Of a DNA stretch of 64,000 nt, positions 58,621 through 64,000 are shown piece after piece. A program made the translations under genes and the position numbers. The notes beneath the pieces are model-generated. The model was given only the letters and a program-made list of their open reading frames with translations. It was not told the origin of the DNA and did not search any database. The stretch's first letter is position 1, and every line of letters begins with the position of its first letter. Source of the stretch: Allium sativum (Eukaryota > Streptophyta > Magnoliopsida > Asparagales > Amaryllidaceae); contig CM060925.1 in the NCBI GenBank assembly GCA_030737875.1, positions 480,871,514-480,935,513 on the forward strand, written 5' to 3'.

Positions 58621-61157
58621 TTTACAGAAATAAAAAAACGAAATTTACAGTATTAAAATAAAAATAAAAATAAGATGGAATCCTTACTGTATTCTGTGAA
58701 GGCGGGGGGAAAGACTCGTCTTCGTCGGCGGCAGAAGGAGTTGGCGAAGCGGAGGGTGGAGCGATGGCTTCGAGGGCTTGGGTCTTGGCGTCTCGCTGCT
58801 CCAGGGGCTCGCGATGGCTGCTGGAGGACGGGGTCTTCAATCGATGGAGGGGGAGGCGAGGTCTACGTCGGCGTCGAGACGAGGGGGGCGCGGGTCTTCG
58901 TCAGCGTCCAGACGAGGGGGGGCGGGTCTCGATTTGTTTAGGTTTTTTTTTTTTATTTCGTTTTCTGATTTTATTAATCGGGGGGGCCAATGAAGATAAA
59001 GGGCGGGGGGAGAAATTAATTTTTTTTTTATTATTTTATTATTTAAATTTGCAAAAGGGTTGACTTTTACATACGACCTCGAAACGAGGCCCACCGCCTG
59101 TCGTCCATAGCGTTTTACCCCCATTCCGAACACAATGGGATATGTATCGCAAGCTGATTTGATCGTTACAATCAGTTTCCTTTTGAATTTTCATTTAAAT
59201 TTTCATTTAAATCACTATATTGAATTTTAAACGCACATTTCAAATTATCGGGGTCACATACTAACTAGAAAAATTCTAGAAAAATATTTTCTAGCTTCGT
59301 ATTGACGATACGGTCCTAACAAAACTAGTTTCGTCGAATTCTGAGACCGTTTGAAAAATGACCAATTTCCAGTCGATTAAAATCAACGAAAACTGGTCAA
59401 ACGCGTTTTCTTTTGCCACGCTCACATATTGATTCGAAAAATTATGAAATTTGAAATCTAGCAATAACTTGACACTGCGGACCCAACAAAAGTGGTTTCG
59501 TCGAAATCCGAGGTCATCTGCAAAATGTCCATTTTTAAGGGCCTGAATTCCATAGCGACTATTCAGAATTTTCAACTAGACATATCTTTTGATTCCCGCT
59601 ATCAAATTTCGATTGGTCGGATTCGTTAGAAATATATTACCAATTAGATCCTAATGTTTTTGGTTTCACTAAAATCCGAATTGTTTTGCACCCGGTATAG
59701 TCTGACAAAGTTTGAATTCAATTTTTGAAACTGCCACTTCGCTTTAGGCCTTGTTTATAATTATAATTAATTATATTCGTTTTCAATTGTCGATTCAAAC
59801 TTAGTTTTCATCGCCATTATTTAAAATATTTATCTTAAATATTTAAAATCCATTATTTTAGCCAATTTAAAATTTTTAAATTGGTTCAGATTTTCTGGGT
59901 CGTTACAGTTGAAAAGCAGATTCTTGTGGATGATGATCAAAGCACAGCTTTAATTAGCATAGCTTCGTGTAGCGTTAATTTGCGAGCCTCACACCCCGGT
60001 ATGAACCAAAAACGGGATAGTGACTGCTTGAAAATGGACATATGTTAGTTTTAGCCACGAGTAACATCATGGTATGGAGCCCAGACCGTTTACTTATGTG
60101 GATGTTGCATATTATTTGATGGAAAGCGAGGTACCTAGGAATTCGGACCGATTGAAAGGCTCGGATATGATTTGAGTCCCTAGTGGCTCTAGAGTGATCA
60201 TACTGACCCATTTTGGAGGTTCGATAGAACTGGCTAACATACAGTTTATGGTATTGCAAATCATCGACGGATGACTGGCCATGAAGATCCAAGGGGTTAA
60301 CTACGGGGGATCCTAAGGCACTTGCTAGTGTGTCTCAAATTGGTGAGGATAATCCCTTGCCTTGGTTCATAGATGGAAATCCAATTTCCAATACGCAATT
60401 TTACGGTTTTAGTTGTAAACCTATATGGCGACGTAATATAATGGTGCCTACGCCGCCTGTGATTGATACATTTATATTTGAAGTTGATTTCTTCACTTAT
60501 AGTAATAATAGAGATGAAATTTTGCATATAAAGCATATTTGGCTATTATAAGGGAAAACTCTATCCTCGACTGCGTTCATTGTGTGATGGGACCTGAGTC
60601 TTATAATAGCTTCATTTTTCTCTTTAGCATTGCGCTGTTATTTTTATGCACTGGTATTTATGGGGGATAAACCCGTTCCGCGTTATACGGCGTGGTCCCG
60701 TGATTTACCTAACTTTAAAATAAAATCTAATAACAGTTTTAGTTCTAACACCAGTCCTATGACCGACTCGGAGTTTTTTGTTTTAACCTAAACTCTGGGT
60801 CCCCATATTTTCCACACGGGCAGCTTGTAGTTTTGGTTTTCGCGGATACTTCTTTTCATAGGATCTTAGATTATAGCTGGAGCTATATTCAGAAAGCTTT
60901 GTATCCGTGTATTTCTTTCAGTTGTGCTAGTTGATGTATTTTCCACCGTACATTGTTATGTATTATTTTTCTGCTTCTTTGTAATTCAAAACTCTGTTAT
61001 TTTCCGTTGTAAATTATTTATACATATTCTTATATATTCTTGTACTATGAGGTAAATTGTTGTAATAGCAATGAAATGTTCTTATATTTGTGTTCTGATG
61101 CGTCGTGTTCTCAAAGCAATCCGGGCTTTCCCGTAAAGGGGATTTCGGGCTGTTTCA

Positions 61158-62214
61158 GTTTAGTATCAGAGCTTTGGTTTACAAAGCTCGAGAACAAGAC
61201 ACATTAGAACCAAACAAAAGAATTCATCAGAGATAGGATTAGTAATATCCTGTAAGAATGACTTGTTAGAGATTGGATCAGTAGTATCCTAGAATGAGTT
61301 TGAAGAGTATAATTTATAAAAAAAATCAAATTTAGTTTTGAAATTTTATATCTTATTATATGTATTTGAGTATTTTATTTTAAATTGATTTTGGACTATC
61401 GGGTATATTGAGATTAATATACGTTTGATCCACATGTATTTGAAGTCTCAAATATACTGGGTAGATATAGAATCACACTCTAGTCGCCCGGAGATGATTC
61501 TGATGATGGCGCGCCATCATCAATGTTTATGTTCGAGTTCCGAAAGTGGGATATCTATATATTTCCATTTGACTGGTGAGAACCAAAACTTAGATAGGGT
61601 TTATTGTTTCTGATTTGGCACCAAAAATATGATTTTTGAGTATATATAGAAGTTATATGTTTGAAAGGTTAATCAACTAATGGATTGCTGATTGTGATGT
61701 GTGATTATTAGTTTAACTAATCAAAATATTGGAATAATGAAACCAATAAGAGAATGAAAGGTAAGATTTAGCTAAATCGAATTTAATGTTGAACTGAATT
61801 GAAAATTGATTGAAATTGCATATATGTACATGTATATATAATGAACACGTCATAGCAGGGAAGCTAAGAAGAGGAATAAAATTGTATGCCCGACAAATAG
61901 GTACATATTTACTGTATTTATTGGGTTTTGATGATTTTATGAGCCGATTGGATAGCCGCTTGGCTTTTTCTTTTCTTTTCGATTGATGGGGGCCCTGTGA
62001 GGCAAGTTCTGGTTTTACCGATAAGGCTGTACAAAGGAGGTTATGGCCAAAAATTTCGAAAATTTAGGGTATTAGCCAAATTTTTGAGATATTAGAAAAT
62101 TCTTAGAAACTGAAAAGTTGAAGAATGAAAACCAGAATGAAATTTGACTTGGTTAGTTAAACAACTTTCAGCTCCGTTCCTTTTCGAGGACGAAAGATTA
62201 TAAGTGGGGGAGAT
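61158..62214 (+). mobile_element. Internal domain of element E, non-coding
   Basis: Opens with the primer site at 61161-61172 (one mismatch, TAGTATCAGAGC) and closes with CTTTTCGAGGACGAAAG (62180-62196) and the tract AAGTGGGGGAGAT (62202-62214). Aligned with B's interior it keeps GCTTTGGTTTACA, GAATTCATCAGA, two stem-loops, a palindrome GATGATGGCGCGCCATCATC (61502-61521), GAGAACCAAAACTTA and GGCACCAAAA. No frame of coding quality is present. Confidence 0.87.
61235..61298 (+). promoter_or_regulatory. Tandem stem-loops after the E primer site
   Basis: Stem-loop 1: AGGAT/ATCCT around TAGTAAT (61235-61251). Stem-loop 2: GGAT/ATCC around CAGTAGT (61275-61289), inside an outer stem CTTGTT (61262-61267) with AATGAG (61293-61298) that pairs with two G-U pairs. 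Same arrangement and loop sequences as B. Confidence 0.65.
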
Positions 62215-62538
62215 TGTAACAACCCGGGATTTCTTAACCAATCAAAAAAATTTATTTTAGCTATTTTAATGGATTTTAAGAAATTAAAATTATTTATTTT
62301 AAATAATAACTATTTAAAATTTATTTAAATCAAGTTAGAACGTATAAATTTATTTTAATTATAAAACGAGCCCGAAGTGGCGCGGTAGTTTGAGAATTCG
62401 ATTTTCAATTTCAAATGAATGTACATAATTCAAAATAAATTGAATTTCAGTAAAACAAGAAACGTTGGAATTTATTTAACTATATCTTTCTAACGAATGT
62501 AAGAAACTGAGATTTCAAATTATAAATTGTAAGTTATG
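62215..62538 (+). repeat. Start of the element E 3' LTR, cut by element I
   Basis: TGTAACAACCCGGGATTTC and the next 320 bases align closely with 37539-37865. It is interrupted after AGTTATG; the 5' LTR reads AGTTATGTCCAG there. Confidence 0.88.
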
Positions 62539-64000
62539 TGTAACAATCCGGAAAATAAGAACCAATTTAAAAATCTTATTTTAGAAATTTTAATGAATTT
62601 TGGATATTTAAAATGAATTATTTTAAATAATAACGACTAAAAATTTATTTTCGATGAAGTTAGAACGAATAAATTTATTTTAATTACATATACGAGCCTG
62701 AAATGGCGCGGCAGTTTGAAAATTTGATTTCTAATTTCAAATGAATATACAGAATTCAATATAAGTCGAAATTGGATGAAACAAGAAATATTTGAATCTA
62801 TTAAACAATATCTTTCTAACAGATGTAAGAACATGAGATTTCGTTTTATAAGTTGAGAGTTACGTCCAGTTTAAAATTCAGAAAAGTCGCTATGGAATTT
62901 ATATATATTTTAATATATAAAAGCCCTTAAAAATAGCCATTTTGCGAACAACCTCCGCTTTCAACGAAACCACTTTTGTTGGATCCAGGATGTCAATTTA
63001 TTGCTAGATTCGAAAATTCATAATTTTTGGGATTATTCTGTGAGCATGGCAAAGGAAAACGTGTTTTGACAGTTTTAGTCAATTTGGATCGACCAGAAAA
63101 TGGCCATTTTTCAAACGGTCTTCAAATTTGAGGAAATTAGTTTTGTTAGGACCGTATTGTCAATATGAAGCTAGAAATAATTTTTCAGTAATTTTTGGAG
63201 TCAGTATGTGTCCCCAGTAAATTAAAATGTGTGTTTAAATTCAATATATATTGATTTATATTTTAATTTTGATAAAAACTAATCGAAATAGTAGAATTGG
63301 CTTATGAAACATATTCCATTGTGTCTGGAATGGGGGTATTTGGCTAGGGATGATAGTTGCTTGGTTTGATTTGAAGTTCAAAGCGATAAACAAGTAAAAT
63401 AAGAATTTAATAATATTAAAAATAATATATATATATAGAAACCCTATTTTTATTCATACAGAATAACCGTCGCCACTTTTTAAAGAAAGGCTAAATTTGT
63501 TCGATCTTTTCTTCTCTAAATTAACTCAATTTAATTTGAATTTGATGGTGGTCTCTAAACGAAAATCATAGAGTGTATTCGGATCTTCGAATCCATATGG
63601 ATCTGATGGGATCTCATTGAACAAGCTATTAGAACTAGATGCTCAAACTCGAGCTGTTTGGTGCGGTTTACCTAGCACCAGGGGAGCACGAGCTTGACGT
63701 CAGCACTGGTGGTGGGGGAGGGCATGACGCCCTATGACGTTGACCCTTCTGATTAGGTTCTGGCGCCAGGAGGCTCGAGCATTTGGAAGCCCTAGGGCGG
63801 TGTCAGGTTGGAGGAAAGGAATCGGCTATGAACGAGAAATAAGAAGGTAGCGGCCCAATTTTTTTAAAGGTGATTAAAAAAATGGTTAATTAAGCATGTT
63901 AATTATTTTTAGTAAATAAATTAATGTAATTATCTATTCGAATGTCCACATCTTTCACAAACAGAAACCGAATTGAACAAGATTGGGTTCGTTGAAATCA
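62539..64000 (+). mobile_element. Element I: start of another giant LTR, running past the window end
   Basis: TGTAACAATCCGGAAAATAAG begins at 62539 inside E's 3' LTR, with TTATG (62534-62538) as the likely target site. The sequence then follows the B and E LTR starts (AAATGGCGCGGCAGTTTGAAA at about 62700, CCACTTTTGTTGGATCC at about 62970, CATTGTGTCTGGAATGGGGGTA at about 63320). A TATATATATATAG run at about 63427, about 0.89 kb from the LTR start, sits where E and C have TATA boxes. The remainder to 64000 has no gene I can support. Confidence 0.8.

Larger units (their letters stand above)
53928..59907 (-). mobile_element. Element H: solo giant LTR (6.0 kb) inside E
   Basis: Begins TGAGACGACCCGATTTCCC and ends TCTGGGTCGTTACA, flanked by GTTGA at 53923-53927 and 59908-59912. 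Its landmarks follow the B LTR from end to end: GACTGGTATGAGAA, the CCAC-TTTC-GTGG hairpin (54366-54377) before AACGGGTTT, the GTGAGGCTCGCGAATTC block (about 55062), ATTTCGGCAGCATAACGGC (about 57572), a G-rich tract (about 58700-59010) and ACCGCCTGTCGTCCATAG (about 59093). There is no primer site, internal domain or second LTR, so it is a product of LTR-LTR recombination. Confidence 0.9.
37539..61157 (+). repeat. Element E 5' LTR in three pieces
   Basis: LTR sequence lies at 37539-41007, 52225-53927 and 59913-61157; G and H occupy the gaps. It begins TGTAACAACCCAGAATTTC and ends GATTTCGGGCTGTTTCA. Landmarks shared with B in the opposite orientation: CCGTTATAATGCCGAA (about 39660), ATATAATGGCCTGAATAGAACG (about 40480, given here as landmark only), GCGTTATACGGCGTGGTCC (about 60680). 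The G/C-rich part at 38800-39160 has open frames (for example 38963-39160) but no recognisable protein. Confidence 0.85.
37539..64000 (+). mobile_element. Element E: giant-LTR non-coding retrotransposon, interrupted by G, H and I, running past the window end
   Basis: The 5' LTR (37539-61157 with insertions removed, about 6.4 kb) is followed by a primer site with one mismatch (TAGTATCAGAGC, 61161-61172), a 1057-bp non-coding interior, the tract AAGTGGGGGAGAT (62202-62214) and the start of a 3' LTR (62215). The first bases of both LTRs align well. The left target site would be TTATA (37534-37538); the right end is outside the window. It is older than B, judging from more scattered differences between its LTR starts. 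Confidence 0.88.

Overview
This 64 kb window is repeat-dense, AT-rich plant nuclear DNA. The evidence is the initiator-methionine-tRNA primer sites (TGGTATCAGAGC), Ty3/gypsy chromovirus polyproteins of Tekay/Del type, and a remnant of a CACTA transposase-associated domain. I see no intact host gene, tRNA, rRNA or CRISPR array. Species cannot be named from the sequence.

Layout. 1-405 is the tail of a gypsy LTR (same family as element G) that interrupts a decayed CACTA transposase (406-922, minus). 923-2203 has no gene I can support. From about 2204 the window is a nest of LTR retrotransposons. The oldest container, D, survives as pieces at 2204-2557 and 34910-37538. Element A, a plus-strand gypsy (2558-34904, target duplication GGGAA), sits inside D. 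A is itself split by B (7905-22203, duplication GTTAA, inside pol) and by C (26937-34225, duplication AGATC, inside its 3' LTR). Element E (37539 to beyond 64000) also sits in D. E contains gypsy G (41008-52224, minus), solo LTR H (53928-59907, duplication GTTGA) and the start of element I (62539 to the window end).

A and G are the coding elements (gag, protease, reverse transcriptase, RNase H, integrase, chromodomain-like tail). Both are dead, through stops, frameshifts and lost catalytic residues. B, C, E, H, I and D belong to a second group that encodes nothing. Each LTR is about 5.9-6.6 kb and the internal domain only about 1.0-1.35 kb, so LTRs make up over 90% of a complete element. This is an extreme form of the LARD (large retrotransposon derivative) architecture.

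The most interesting signal is in these non-coding elements. Just downstream of the primer site, B, C and E share a two-tier stem-loop with a conserved seven-base loop and compensatory base-pair changes, plus a second conserved hairpin. Another hairpin with covarying stems lies in the U5 part of the LTR in B, C, D, E and H. The non-coding elements share with A and G the primer site, the polypurine tract, the TTTCG/CGAAA hairpin before that tract and the TGTAAYRACCC LTR start. This suggests a parasitic RNA replicon packaged and copied in trans by Tekay-type machinery (inference).
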